From Planctomycetota bacterium (GTDB taxonomy: Bacteria > Planctomycetota > B15-G4), in contig JAJDEO010000022.1 of NCBI GenBank assembly GCA_029259745.1, positions 1 through 41,354 on the forward strand: a DNA stretch of 41,354 bases, read 5' to 3'. Both the position numbers and the translations under genes were made by a program. Positions 25,581 through 35,789 of the stretch are shown piece after piece. Numbering within the stretch: the stretch's first letter is position 1; every line of letters starts with the position of its first letter. Below the pieces are notes generated by a model. It was not told the origin of the DNA. It did no database searches and worked only from the letters and a program-made list of their open reading frames with translations.

Positions 25581-25643
25581 GTGTCAGTCCAAGGTGTCCT
25601 GGTGTCAGTCCGAGGTGTCCTGGTGTCAATCCATGGTGATGGG
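25581..25643. repeat. 21-bp tandem repeat running into the 3' end of an hsp20 gene
   Basis: Two units, 25581-25601 and 25602-25622, differ by one base. A third, degenerate unit (25623-25643) contains the stop codon and the last five codons of the Hsp20 gene. It appears that the end of the gene and its stop were duplicated in tandem downstream, so backup TGA codons follow. Confidence 0.8.
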
Positions 25644-26009
25644 AATCGTGCGCGCCTGGGCGCGGGCGCTCTTCGGCGCCGTCACCGTGAGCACGCCGTG
25701 TTCGTAGTTGGCCGTGATGGCCTCGACGTCGACGTCTTCGGGCAACTTCACGCGGCGCTCGTAGGCGGCCACGCCGTACTCGCGCAGCGCGCCGTCGCGC
25801 ACAGCTTGCGGATCACGCGGTTCGACTTCGCCGCGGAAGAAGAGCACGCCGCCGTCGACGGAGAGTTCGAAGGCCGAGACGCCGGGAGCGTCGAAGATCA
25901 GCTCGTAGCTCGCGCCGAGGTCAGAGACGTCGAGGCGCGGGCGGTAGGCCGCGACCTTCTCCTCGGTCGGGGCGTAGCGAGCCACGCGGTTGTGCGGTGT
26001 GGTGGTCAT
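25626..26009 (-). CDS. Hsp20/alpha-crystallin small heat-shock protein (first of pair)
   Basis: 127 residues from an ATG at 26009 with GGAG upstream; the longer in-frame extension is a shadow. The alpha-crystallin domain spans about 23-120: RPRLDVSDLGASYELIFDAPGVS, the beta strands LSVDGGVLFFRGEVEPRD, YERRVKLPEDVDVEAITANYEHGVLTVTAPKS. The A-x-x-x-n-G-V-L hallmark is present (NYEHGVLTV). The C-terminal IPITM provides an I-x-I motif for oligomer formation. An ATP-independent holdase that keeps unfolding proteins soluble. It lies 34 bases downstream of a second Hsp20 on the same strand, probably one transcript. Confidence 0.93.
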   Translation of the reverse strand: MTTTPHNRVARYAPTEEKVAAYRPRLDVSDLGASYELIFDAPGVSAFELSVDGGVLFFRGEVEPRDPQAVRDGALREYGVAAYERRVKLPEDVDVEAITANYEHGVLTVTAPKSARAQARTIPITMD

Positions 26010-26043
26010 GGGGTGTGTCTCCAAGGAGTTGTGTTGCGACCCG

Positions 26044-26511
26044 TCAGGCATCGCCGTTGCTGATCGCGATCGTGCGGGCGCGGTGCTCGGGCGCCTTGGG
26101 GAGGCGCACCGTGAGCGCGCCGTCCTTGAGCACGGCGGTCGTGTCGTCGGCGACGACAGGCGTTGCGAGACGCAGGGAGCGCGAACCACGGATCGACGTG
26201 CGCTCGCGCCGGAGCAGCTTCGGCCGGGGCGCCTCGGCGTTCGGGTCGGCGACGTCGGTGGCCTTTTCGGCAGTCGTCTCGGCGGACTCGGCGGACTCGG
26301 CGGCGTCCTCGACGGTCAAGGTGACCACGTTGTCGTGGACGACGACGCTGACGTCGGCGAGCGTGCGACCGGGCAGTTCAGCCTCGATCACGTAGGCGTC
26401 CTCGGTGTCCCATGCGTTGAGAGCGAGACCTCGAGCGGGCGCCGACGCGCCGGGTGCAAACATGGCGTTGAAGAGCGAGCCGAAGGGCTGGTGAAGCATC
26501 GGGTGGGTCAT
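26044..26511 (-). CDS. Hsp20/alpha-crystallin small heat-shock protein with Ala/Glu-rich insert
   Basis: 155 residues from an ATG at 26511 with GGAGAG eight bases upstream. It opens with an Hsp20-like N-terminus (PFGSLFNAMFAPGAS), followed by the first strands (LNAWDTEDAYVIEAELPGRTLADVSVVVHDNVVTLTVE). An acidic Ala/Glu/Ser insert of about 35 residues (68-102) then interrupts the domain before RRERTSIRGSRSLRLATPV, LKDGALTVRLPK and a C-terminal TIAI (I-x-I motif). Part of the insert is coded by three tandem 9-bp units at 26279-26305, so it may have grown by slippage. The insert sits where the beta5-beta6 dimerisation loop would be, so it could alter partner choice. Upstream gene of a two-gene hsp20 unit. 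Confidence 0.9.
   Translation of the reverse strand: MTHPMLHQPFGSLFNAMFAPGASAPARGLALNAWDTEDAYVIEAELPGRTLADVSVVVHDNVVTLTVEDAAESAESAETTAEKATDVADPNAEAPRPKLLRRERTSIRGSRSLRLATPVVADDTTAVLKDGALTVRLPKAPEHRARTIAISNGDA
26279..26305. repeat. three tandem 9-bp units inside an hsp20 gene
   Basis: TCGGCGGAC twice and TCGGCGGCG once; on the minus strand these code for the Ala-Glu-Ser repeats in the Hsp20 insert. In-frame length, so copy-number change would not break the gene. Confidence 0.75.
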
Positions 26512-26980
26512 GGGTTCTCTCCAAAGGTGAGGTGCCAGCGCGCGGTCCAAGGTGCGCTGGCGATCGACGCCAAACCGAGTAGCAACAGGCGTGCCAGAGG
26601 CTCGAACGGCCTCTAGACGAGCTGTTCGCGCTCCTCCCGGTCCCGCAGGCCCCAGTGCGCGCCATATCGGCAGCGGCCTGATGCCATTACGACAGCAAAG
26701 CGCGATCTGTCAGCCTGTCGCGACGTCGCTCCTCCCGGCGCGCTGAGCCCTGGATACCAGCAGCCCCGCCGCCGCCGCGCCGCGTTCTCGCACCCCTCTC
26801 TCTGTGATGGCCGATGCGGAACGAGTATGTTCGGCGCTATCCGAGTCGTTGTCTCTCGGACACCCCTTCATTCGCCCACGGCTCCCCGTCGTCGCCGCGC
26901 GAAAGCCCGTTCTGCGCCCTTTGAACGAGTGATCGAGCACGTTCGGCCCGGGGTCGACACCGCCTCTGGCGTCGTCTTCC
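26512..26980. other. divergent regulatory gap between hsp20 pair and sdhCAB
   Basis: A 469-base gap that must contain the promoters of both units. A 6-bp inverted repeat (AGAGGC/GCCTCT, 26596-26614) lies in the hsp20 leader region. I do not see a CIRCE element or a clear -35/-10 pair. The long open frame entering sdhA from 26827 is a frame extension with shadow composition, not an N-terminal domain. Confidence 0.45.
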
Positions 26981-27687
26981 ATGAACTGGCTCTTGCGCAG
27001 CCTCCAATCGTCCCTCGGCAAGAAGTTCCTCGTTGCCGTCACGGGCCTCGCGTTGCTGGGTTTCGTCGTCACCCACATGCTCGGCAACCTTCAGATCTTC
27101 CTCGGCCGCGACGCGCTCAACGCGTACGCCGCGCAGCTCAAGGCCCTCGGGGGCCTGCTCTGGGTTGCCCGCGCCGGTCTGCTCGCCTTCTTCGTGGTGC
27201 ACGTCGCCACGGCGATCAGGATCTCGCTCGAGAATCGCGCGGCGCGCCCCGTGCGCTATGCCGTCGACCCGGGGATCCAACGCACGGTCAGCGCGCGTGG
27301 CATGCTCGTCACAGGCCTCACGGTGTTCGCCTTCGTCCTCTACCACCTCGCCCACTTCACGTGGGGCTGGGTCATGACCGACGCGCACATGCTCACCGAG
27401 ACACTCGCCGATGGCACGACGCGCCACGACGTCTTCTCCATGGTGGTCGCGGGCTTCCAGCAACCGCTGATCGCGCTGCTCTACGTCGCCGCGATGGTCT
27501 TGCTCGGCCTGCATATCCGCCATGGGTCCTGGAGCTTTGTGCAAACCCTCGGCCTCAATCACCACAAGTTCGCCCCCGCGATCCGCGCCGCAGCCGCTGG
27601 CTTGGCGTGGCTTATCGTGCTGGGCAACATCTCGATGCCACTCGCCGTGCTCTTCGGAGCCATCGGCCTGCCGGACGGAGTGACGGT

Positions 27688-27691
<4 letters not shown>
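26981..27691 (+). CDS. sdhC: succinate dehydrogenase cytochrome b subunit (type B)
   Basis: 236 residues, ATG at 26981, without a clear ribosome site. Five membrane helices, with four histidines placed for two haem b groups: His32 (VVTHMLGN), His74 (FFVVHVAT), His122 (VLYHLAHF) and His178 (LLGLHIRHG). A single large cytochrome subunit with two haems, and no sdhD, is the type-B arrangement found in Bacteroidetes, Bacillus, epsilonproteobacteria and others. It anchors the complex and passes electrons to, or from, quinone, often menaquinone. Its stop overlaps the sdhA start (ATGA). Confidence 0.93.
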
Positions 27692-29601
<1,910 letters not shown>

Positions 29602-29647
29602 CCCGCGCCGCCTCCATCATCCGAACGACGACGAACAGGAACTCCCG

Positions 29648-30400
29648 ATGAACCTCACACTCAAGGTGTGGCGACAGGACGGCCCGAACGACGCAGGCCG
29701 ACTCGAGACCTACGATGCTCCGGACGTCAGCCCGGACATGTCGTTCCTCGAGATGCTGGACGTGGTCAACGAGCGTCTCATCAACGAAGGCCGCACGCCG
29801 ATCGAGTTCGATCACGACTGCCGCGAAGGCATCTGCGGCATGTGCTCGCTGGTGATCAACGGCGTCCCGCACGGCCCGCAGCGGGCGACGACGACCTGCC
29901 AGTTGCACATGCGCTCCTTCAAGGACGGCGACACGATCGCGATCGAGCCATGGCGCGCAAAGGCCTTCCCCGTCGTGAAGGATCTCGTCGTCGATCGTTC
30001 GTCGTTCGATCGCATCATCCAAGCCGGCGGATACGCTTCGGTGAACACGGGCGGCGCACCCGATGCCAACGCGATGCTGATCGGCAAAGAAGACGCCGAC
30101 ACGGCCTTCGACGCGGCGGCCTGCATCGGCTGCGGCGCCTGCGTGGCGGCCTGCCCGAACGCCTCGGCAATGCTCTTCGTGGCGGCCAAGGTCGCGCACT
30201 ACGCCCACCTCCCGCAGGGACAGCCCGAGCGCGACCGTCGCACCGTCAAGATGGTGAACTCGATGGACGCCGAGGGCTTCGGCAACTGCCGCAACTACTA
30301 CGAGTGCGAAGCGGCTTGCCCGAAAGAGATCCCGGTGAAGTTCATCGGCAACATGAACCGCGACTTCATCAAGGCCGTCGCCGCCGGCAACGAAGGCTGA
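29648..30400 (+). CDS. sdhB: succinate dehydrogenase iron-sulfur subunit
   Basis: 250 residues, ATG at 29648, 46 bases after sdhA. [2Fe-2S] ligands lie in [16 protein letters not shown] and TTTCQLH (residues about 57-88). The [4Fe-4S] motif is [12 protein letters not shown] (159-170), and the [3Fe-4S] motif [16 protein letters not shown] (218-233) also donates a Cys to the 4Fe cluster, as usual. It wires electrons from SdhA to the haem/quinone subunit. The gene order C-A-B is that of type-B enzymes. Confidence 0.96.
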   Translation: MNLTLKVWRQDGPNDAGRLETYDAPDVSPDMSFLEMLDVVNERLINEGRTPIEFDHDCREGICGMCSLVINGVPHGPQRATTTCQLHMRSFKDGDTIAIEPWRAKAFPVVKDLVVDRSSFDRIIQAGGYASVNTGGAPDANAMLIGKEDADTAFDAAACIGCGACVAACPNASAMLFVAAKVAHYAHLPQGQPERDRRTVKMVNSMDAEGFGNCRNYYECEAACPKEIPVKFIGNMNRDFIKAVAAGNEG

Positions 30401-30414
30401 CGCAACCACGCTGC

Positions 30415-30450
30415 ACCGCGTCGTAACGACCCACGTCGATATGACGCGGT
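30415..30450 (+). terminator. possible hairpin downstream of sdhB
   Basis: ACCGCGTC and GACGCGGT form a perfect 8-bp stem around a 20-base loop, starting 15 bases after the sdhB stop. No T-tract; the loop is long, so this is tentative. Confidence 0.35.
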
Positions 30451-30650
30451 GAGTCGTCGAGCCGTCCGACGCGTACGGACACTCGGCTTCGTCAGATACG
30501 GGACGACGCCGCCCCTGCTACACTCCGCCCGTTGTCGATCGCATGGTCACGGGCTCGATCGCGCCCTGACCCAGGCCCCTCCCGCTCGTCGCGACACGTG
30601 TCGGCGTTGCAGCGGGGGCGTCTACATCCACGGCCTTGTCAGGGGGTTCC

Positions 30651-32183
30651 GTGCGCGTTGTCCTGCTGTGTCTCGCGCTTCTCGCAAGCGCACCTTCGAT
30701 CCTCGCGCAGCTCTGCGAGCGCGATGTCTTCGTGGACGTCGGACTCGGTGACGACATCTCGCTCGAGCGCCGATTCCTCGCGATCGGCGCGCCGACAGCC
30801 AACTCGATCGTCACGTACGAGCTCGTCAACGGCGGATGGGAGTTCGAGCGCAAGATCGGTGGAGCGATCCCCGGTGAGTTCGGGTATTCGGTCGACATCG
30901 ACGTCTCGACCCTCGTCGTCGGCGCGCCGGCCGAGAACGGTCAGATCGGCGCCGTCTACTCCTACCGACGCCTCGGCGGTCAATGGGTGCCGACCCAACG
31001 CCTCGAGTCTGCCGACGGCACGCTGAATCGCTTCGGGTCCTGCGTGGCCGTCAGCGGCAACACGCTCGTCGCCGGTGCGGCCTTCGACGACGACGCCGCC
31101 CTCGTTGCCGGCGCCGCCTACGTCTTCAAGCGCAGCACCGCGACGTCACCCTGGATCGAAACCCAGAAGCTCCTGCCGTCCGACCTCGCGGCCTTCGATG
31201 TCTTCGGGTTCGACATCGCCCTCGAGCGCAACGTGCTCGTCATCGGCGCCCCGCAGGGCGATACGTTCGGCATCAACGGCGGCGCCGTCTACGTCTTCGA
31301 ACGCCTCTCGGAAACCGGCGCGTTCTTCGAGCGCGCGCGCCTCTTCGACCCGTCCCCGCGTCCGGCCGACATCTTCGGCGCCGCCGTCGCCCTCGACGTC
31401 GGCAATCCCGTCGACGCGTCCGACGATGTCGTCCTCATCGGCGCGCCCTACGACGACGAGATCGAAGTCGACGCCGGCATGGTCTCGGTCGTGCGGCGCG
31501 TCGGACCGACGTGGGGCATCAAGCAGCAGTTCGCCCCGAGCGACGCCGCAACGCTCGACCGTTTCGGCTCGGCGATCGACATCGAGGATGGACGCGCCGT
31601 CGTGAGCGCACCGTCGAAGAACGCGGGACTCGGCGAAGTGTTGATCTTCGAGGAAGGACCGCTGGGCTTCGCCGAGACGCAGCGCGTGAGTGCGAGCATG
31701 GGCCCGAGCTCGCCGGGCTTCGGGCGCAGCGTCGATCTCTCCGGCGGCACGGTCGTCGTCGGTGCCCACACGCTGCTCGCGCCCACGGGCGTCGTGTACG
31801 TCTACGCTGGCCTCAACCCGTGGATTGACCTCGGCAACGCGCTCGCCGGCACGATGAAGTCGCCGAACCTGTCGATCAGCAGCACCCTGTGCCCGGACAC
31901 GCTCTTCGAACTCGACGTCGACGATGCCCTGCCCAGCGCCCTGGCCGCCCTCGTCCTCGGCCTCTTCCCGATCAACGCACCGTTCAAGGGCGGCACGCTC
32001 GCCCCGAACCCCAACTTCATCTTCGGGCTGGCGACGACTCCGCTGGGCACGATCGAACTGACAACGCCCTGGCCCTCTGACATCCCGCCCGGCTTCGATC
32101 TCGTGATCCAGGTCTGGATCGAAGATCCCGGCGCCGTGCAGGGCTTCTCGGCCACGAACGCCCTGGCCGCCCTGACGCCCTAG
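30651..32183 (+). CDS. secreted FG-GAP-repeat protein with planctomycete-type C-terminal module
   Basis: 510 residues from a GTG at 30651, four bases after AGGGGG; an in-frame TTG at 30636 is less likely. Residues 1-23 are a signal peptide (VVLLCLALLASAPSILAQ). Residues 30-390 contain about six integrin-alpha-like FG-GAP units, recognisable by their recurring FGxSVDI/FGSCVAV-type starts and LVVGAPAEN, LVAGAAFDD, LVIGAPQGD, VLIGAPYDD endings, with GAVYVFER-type strands between them. This predicts a beta-propeller. Residues 390-510 form a module with NPWIDLGNALAG, APFKGGTLAPNP and FDLVIQVWIEDPG, homologous to the end of the protein at 11272-12780. Secreted or cell-surface; ligand unknown. Confidence 0.88.
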   Translation: MRVVLLCLALLASAPSILAQLCERDVFVDVGLGDDISLERRFLAIGAPTANSIVTYELVNGGWEFERKIGGAIPGEFGYSVDIDVSTLVVGAPAENGQIGAVYSYRRLGGQWVPTQRLESADGTLNRFGSCVAVSGNTLVAGAAFDDDAALVAGAAYVFKRSTATSPWIETQKLLPSDLAAFDVFGFDIALERNVLVIGAPQGDTFGINGGAVYVFERLSETGAFFERARLFDPSPRPADIFGAAVALDVGNPVDASDDVVLIGAPYDDEIEVDAGMVSVVRRVGPTWGIKQQFAPSDAATLDRFGSAIDIEDGRAVVSAPSKNAGLGEVLIFEEGPLGFAETQRVSASMGPSSPGFGRSVDLSGGTVVVGAHTLLAPTGVVYVYAGLNPWIDLGNALAGTMKSPNLSISSTLCPDTLFELDVDDALPSALAALVLGLFPINAPFKGGTLAPNPNFIFGLATTPLGTIELTTPWPSDIPPGFDLVIQVWIEDPGAVQGFSATNALAALTP

Positions 32184-32671
32184 AAGTGCTCTTGAAGAAC
32201 GGCTCCGAGTGCGACGTGCGTGAGCGAGTGTGCCTGTCCGAGTGTGGGAACGTCGGCGAGTCGGTGGATTCGCTCGAGACTCCCGCGCTTGCACAGGCCC
32301 GCTCGGGTGCGTTCTTCGCGCCGGATGAGTTCTTCGACGGGCAGCAGCCCGTCTCGCTGCCGGGCACGCGAGGCAAGGCTCGGTGCCGTGTGTCCCGCGC
32401 GTTTTTGCGCTGCACCCCGCGCCGAGTGGTCCTCCTGAACCGGACGCATGCACGTGCTCTCCACACGTCTTCCCCAATCCTCTGCGGACGCGTTCTGGAG
32501 CTCGCAAACGACGCGCGCGAGCGAAAGGGTGGTTGGTAAGCTCTGCGCCACTCCATGCACACCCCACGTGCATGGAAACGACGCCGTCGTGGCGTCGGTC
32601 GACGCGACTCACGGCGAGCGCCCGTCGACGCAACGCAATCGTCACCAAAGACACGCCGCAGGGAGATTCCA
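32184..32671. other. intergenic gap upstream of bactofilin
   Basis: A 488-base gap between the FG-GAP protein and the bactofilin. A frame of 117 codons (32186-32539) is open but has no ribosome site, hydrophobic pattern or recognisable motif, so I do not call it. The bactofilin ribosome site (GGGAGATT) is at the right end. I see nothing else. Confidence 0.45.
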
Positions 32672-33094
32672 ATGGCCGACAACGCCCCCAAAGACGTCAC
32701 CGTTCTCGGGAAGGACGCGAAGTTCACCGGTGAGATGACGTTCGACACCACGGTGCGCGTGCTCGGACAGTTCGACGGCAAGCTCACGGGCTCCGGCGAG
32801 CTGCAGGTGGCCAGTGGCGCGATGTGCAAGGCCGACGTCGAAGTGAAGAGCGTCGTCGTCGACGGCACGATCGAAGGCAACGTCTTCGCGCGTGAGAAGC
32901 TTCAGCTCAACGCGACGAGCATCATCAAGGGCGACGTCGTCGCTGGGAAGATGGTCATGGCCGAGGGCGCGACGCTCTTCGGCCAGTGCGCCGTGGGCGC
33001 CGAGGTCGTCAAGGCCAAGGGCGCACCGGGCGAGCAGTCGCCCAGCAGCACCCCGGCCACGCCGCCGCGTCAGCCCGAACACCAGAAGAAGTGA
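32672..33094 (+). CDS. bactofilin (polymer-forming cytoskeletal protein)
   Basis: 140 residues from an ATG at 32672 behind GGGAG; the frame is open upstream but has no conserved content. Residues 8-110 are a regular beta-helix: TVLGKDAKFTGEMTFDTTVRVLGQFDGKLTGSGELQVASGAMCKADVEVKSVVVDGTIEGNV and onward, with the hydrophobic/Gly periodicity of DUF583 bactofilins. The tail (112-140) is disordered and Pro/Ser-rich. Bactofilins polymerise without nucleotide into filaments that position envelope or cell-shape machinery. A second bactofilin-like gene follows after a hairpin. Confidence 0.93.
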   Translation: MADNAPKDVTVLGKDAKFTGEMTFDTTVRVLGQFDGKLTGSGELQVASGAMCKADVEVKSVVVDGTIEGNVFAREKLQLNATSIIKGDVVAGKMVMAEGATLFGQCAVGAEVVKAKGAPGEQSPSSTPATPPRQPEHQKK

Positions 33095-33118
33095 GACGCG
33101 GGGGCCTGGCCCCCCCGA

Positions 33119-33152
33119 GCCAGGGTCGCCGCGATGCGTGTGCGACCCTGGC
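33119..33152 (+). terminator. hairpin between the two bactofilin genes
   Basis: GCCAGGGTCGC and GCGACCCTGGC form a perfect 11-bp stem around a 12-base loop, 25 bases after the first bactofilin stop. Could be a terminator or an attenuating stem for the second gene. No T-tract. Confidence 0.55.
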
Positions 33153-33204
33153 TGATTCGCTCCGGTGACTCATCGCCGGCGAAGGCCGGCCCACGGTCCC
33201 GCTC

Positions 33205-33672
33205 ATGGTCCGTCGCTCCGTCACACGCAGCATTCGCTGCTACCACTGCGGACACCGCTTCGGTGTCAGCGGCAAGACGGAGTCCACCCAGTGCCCGCAG
33301 TGCAATCAGCGCGTGGTCGTGGGTGACATCGTGGTCAAGAGCCTGTTGCCCGTGAAGGCCGTGCAGACCTGTGGGCACATCAAGGTCATGCGCAAAGGCA
33401 GCGTCATCGCGCAGGACGTCCACGCCGGCGACGGCCTCGAAGTGCAGGGAAGCCTCGAGGGCAACGTGGTCTGCGGCGGAAACGTCACGATCGGACGCTA
33501 CGCCAAGTGGCGCGGAGACTGCGCGGCCAAGACGGTCTCGATCGCCGACGGCGCACGGATCGCCGGGGGACGATTCCGCGTGCCCCAGTCGCTTGAACAG
33601 TCGCTTCCGACCCCGAAATCGGCATCCGACGAAGCGTCGGACGAGTCGGCGGAGAAGCCCGCGGAGGCTTGA
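33205..33672 (+). CDS. zinc-ribbon/bactofilin fusion protein
   Basis: 155 residues, ATG at 33205 with no strong ribosome site. Residues 8-38 form a zinc ribbon with two CxxC knuckles (Cys12, Cys15, Cys30, Cys33: CYHCGHRFGVSG then QCPQCNQRVVVGD). Residues 45-125 are a short bactofilin-type beta-helix (VVKSLLPVKAVQTCGHIKVMRKGSVIAQDVHAGDGLEVQGSLEGNVVCGGNVTIGRYAKWRGDC). The tail is acidic and disordered. A metal-binding head on a polymerising domain suggests an adaptor that joins or caps the filament of the neighbouring bactofilin; that is inference. The beta-helix is shorter than in the first bactofilin. Confidence 0.85.
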   Translation: MVRRSVTRSIRCYHCGHRFGVSGKTESTQCPQCNQRVVVGDIVVKSLLPVKAVQTCGHIKVMRKGSVIAQDVHAGDGLEVQGSLEGNVVCGGNVTIGRYAKWRGDCAAKTVSIADGARIAGGRFRVPQSLEQSLPTPKSASDEASDESAEKPAEA

Positions 33673-33930
33673 GCGCCGGCGTCTGCGGTGATGCGCACGT
33701 TTCGGTCGCTGTGGTCGGCACGGCGAACTCCGATCCGCGCCACACGGGCGTCACAATCCGCGCTATTCTGGGACGCGGTGTGTCGTGCTCTCCCGAATCG
33801 ATCGGCACACCACGCGAGTCGTCCCCGATGCTCGTCTCTCCTCCATGACCTCAGCGGTTGCGGATGCCGATGTGCTCGGTGGCAAGGACGTGCTCGCACT
33901 CCCGTCCTGAATCCTCTTCTGGAGTCCACC

Positions 33931-35694
33931 ATGCGCAACATTCTTGCGCTCGCGGCCGGCGTTCTCGTCGCCGCTCCCCTCTCCGCGCAGGTGCCGGCAT
34001 CGCGCCTGCCCATCACGGAGACGACCTCGGCGCGCTTCCTCGCGCCCGAGCTCATCGCATCGCTCGACCTCGGTCTCGCGACGGCGCAATCGTTCGAGCT
34101 GCCCGCGCGGCTCGTCGATGACGTCGCGCGCTTCGAGGCGATCATCGCCGGCGAGGTCCACACCGTCGAGCTGTGGCCCCACTCGATGCGCGACGAGAAC
34201 TTCGAACTGCTCGTGCAGAGGGCCGACGGTTCGTACGAGTCTGTTGAGCCAGCGCCCATCGCAACCGTGCGCGGCCACCTCGTCGACCTGCCCGACAGCA
34301 TCGTCGCCGGTCAGATCCTCGACGGCTCGCTGACGGCCACGATCTATCTCGGCAACGGCTTGCCCACGTTCGGCATCCAGCCGATGCGCGATGTCGACAT
34401 GACGGCACCGGCTTCGAGCCACGTCGTCTACGACAGCGGCGACCGCCTTCCGCGCGACGTCACCTGCGGCACGGACGACATGCTCGCGGGCGCGCCCAGC
34501 GACGGTGGCACGTTCCTCGGCACCGTCGAGACGCAAGTGACCGACATCGCCATCGACGCCGACACGCAGTTCTACAACCTCAACGGCAGCTCGGTGAACA
34601 ACACGCAGCTCGACATCGAGAACGTCATGAACGGCGTCGAGGCGCACTACATCGACGACGTCGGCATCAGCTACAACATCACGACGATCATCGTGCGCAC
34701 GACCGAGCCCGACCCTTACACGACGAGTTCCTCGGGCGGTCTGCTCGGCGAGTTCCAGAACCACTGGAACTCCGAGCAGCAAGCGATCCAGCGTGACGTC
34801 GCGCATCTGTTCACCGGCAAGAACCTCACCGGCAGCACGATCGGCGTCGCGTATCTCAACACGATCTGCTCGCTGGCCCAGGCCTACGGACTCTCGCAGT
34901 CGCGTTTCAGCAACAACTACAACAGCCGCGTCGCGCTCACGGCACACGAGCTCGGTCACAACTGGAGCGCCCCGCACTGCAACGGTCTGGCCGGTTGCCA
35001 GATCATGTGCTCGGGACTCGGTGGCTGTGGTGGCACGGGCGGCTTCGGCCCCACTGCGATCGGCCAGATCACGAACAAGAAGAACTCGGCTGGCTGCCTC
35101 GTTTCCTCGATCCCGCCGGATCCGCCGACGATCACGAGCATCAACCCGTCGTCGCTCAGCACGATCCAGACCCTGACGATCACGCTCACGGGGACAGAGT
35201 TCGAGCAGGTGGAGAGCGTCACGGTTGGTGACACCGAGCTGACCGGGAACTCCGTGCTCATCATCAACGGCAAGGCGCAGTTCACCGCCCCCGAGCCGTC
35301 GAGCCTCGGCACCGTTCCCGTCACGATCACGAACATCTCCGGGACGAGCAACAGCGTCAACCTGACGTACACGGCGAACGAGCCGCCGGTGGTCAACGTG
35401 CCGCTGTTCGTCGTCAGTGGCCAGGACTTCAACTGGAAGATGGGTGGCGACGCCTTCGACACGGGCTACCTGCTCGTGAGCCTCGACGGCAGCACCTTCC
35501 CGTTCGGCAACGACTCGATCCTGCTGAACTTCCTGGTTCTGTCGATCCAGCCGCTCGGCGCAACCGGCTTGGCGTCGTACACGCTGAACCTGCCGGCCGC
35601 CGCGTCGGGGATCACGCTGCGTTCGCAGACCGTCGTCTTCAACGGCAACGGCTACGACGACGCGAGTCCGATCAAGACGACGACGATCTTCTGA
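33931..35694 (+). CDS. secreted zinc metalloprotease (reprolysin-like) with IPT/TIG domain
   Basis: 587 residues from an ATG at 33931 with GGAG upstream; the open frame before it has no conserved content. Signal peptide 1-20. A propeptide-like region (30-185) ends with DVTCGTDD, whose Cys179 could act as a cysteine switch, as in ADAM/reprolysin zymogens. The catalytic domain (about 195-395) has HELGHNWSAPH (His339, Glu340, His343, His349), the HExxHxxGxxH-type metzincin site with Ser in place of Gly, followed by the IMCSG Met-turn (Met359) and several cysteines. An IPT/TIG immunoglobulin-like domain (about 398-478) and a C-terminal beta-rich module of about 95 residues follow. A secreted peptidase, probably nutritional or for surface processing. 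Confidence 0.9.
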   Translation: MRNILALAAGVLVAAPLSAQVPASRLPITETTSARFLAPELIASLDLGLATAQSFELPARLVDDVARFEAIIAGEVHTVELWPHSMRDENFELLVQRADGSYESVEPAPIATVRGHLVDLPDSIVAGQILDGSLTATIYLGNGLPTFGIQPMRDVDMTAPASSHVVYDSGDRLPRDVTCGTDDMLAGAPSDGGTFLGTVETQVTDIAIDADTQFYNLNGSSVNNTQLDIENVMNGVEAHYIDDVGISYNITTIIVRTTEPDPYTTSSSGGLLGEFQNHWNSEQQAIQRDVAHLFTGKNLTGSTIGVAYLNTICSLAQAYGLSQSRFSNNYNSRVALTAHELGHNWSAPHCNGLAGCQIMCSGLGGCGGTGGFGPTAIGQITNKKNSAGCLVSSIPPDPPTITSINPSSLSTIQTLTITLTGTEFEQVESVTVGDTELTGNSVLIINGKAQFTAPEPSSLGTVPVTITNISGTSNSVNLTYTANEPPVVNVPLFVVSGQDFNWKMGGDAFDTGYLLVSLDGSTFPFGNDSILLNFLVLSIQPLGATGLASYTLNLPAAASGITLRSQTVVFNGNGYDDASPIKTTTIF

Positions 35695-35733
35695 TCGACG
35701 AGTGCCTCGCGCACTGACCGTCTAGACACACGC

Positions 35734-35766
35734 CGCGCGCTCGGGACGCCAAGTCCCGGGCGCGCG
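35734..35766. terminator. hairpin terminator after the metalloprotease gene
   Basis: CGCGCGCTCGGGAC, loop GCCAA, GTCCCGGGCGCGCG: 14 bp with a single G-U pair, then GTTCTCGTTC, 39 bases after the stop. The best-formed intrinsic terminator on the plus strand of this window. Confidence 0.75.
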
Positions 35767-35789
35767 GTTCTCGTTCGCGGTTCACCGCC

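Noticed and set aside
26512..26700. CIRCE or ROSE-type heat-shock element before the hsp20 pair
   Set aside because: Only a 6-bp inverted repeat is present; it does not match the CIRCE consensus, and no ROSE-like fold is evident by eye.
26827..27687. Long N-terminal extension that would make SdhA 924 residues
   Set aside because: It overlaps the whole of sdhC in another frame, is Arg/Pro-rich like other shadow frames, and the ATGA overlap at 27688 gives a normal-length SdhA.
32186..32539. 117-codon frame between the FG-GAP protein and the bactofilin
   Set aside because: No start signal, no motif, and cysteine/arginine-rich composition typical of a chance frame.
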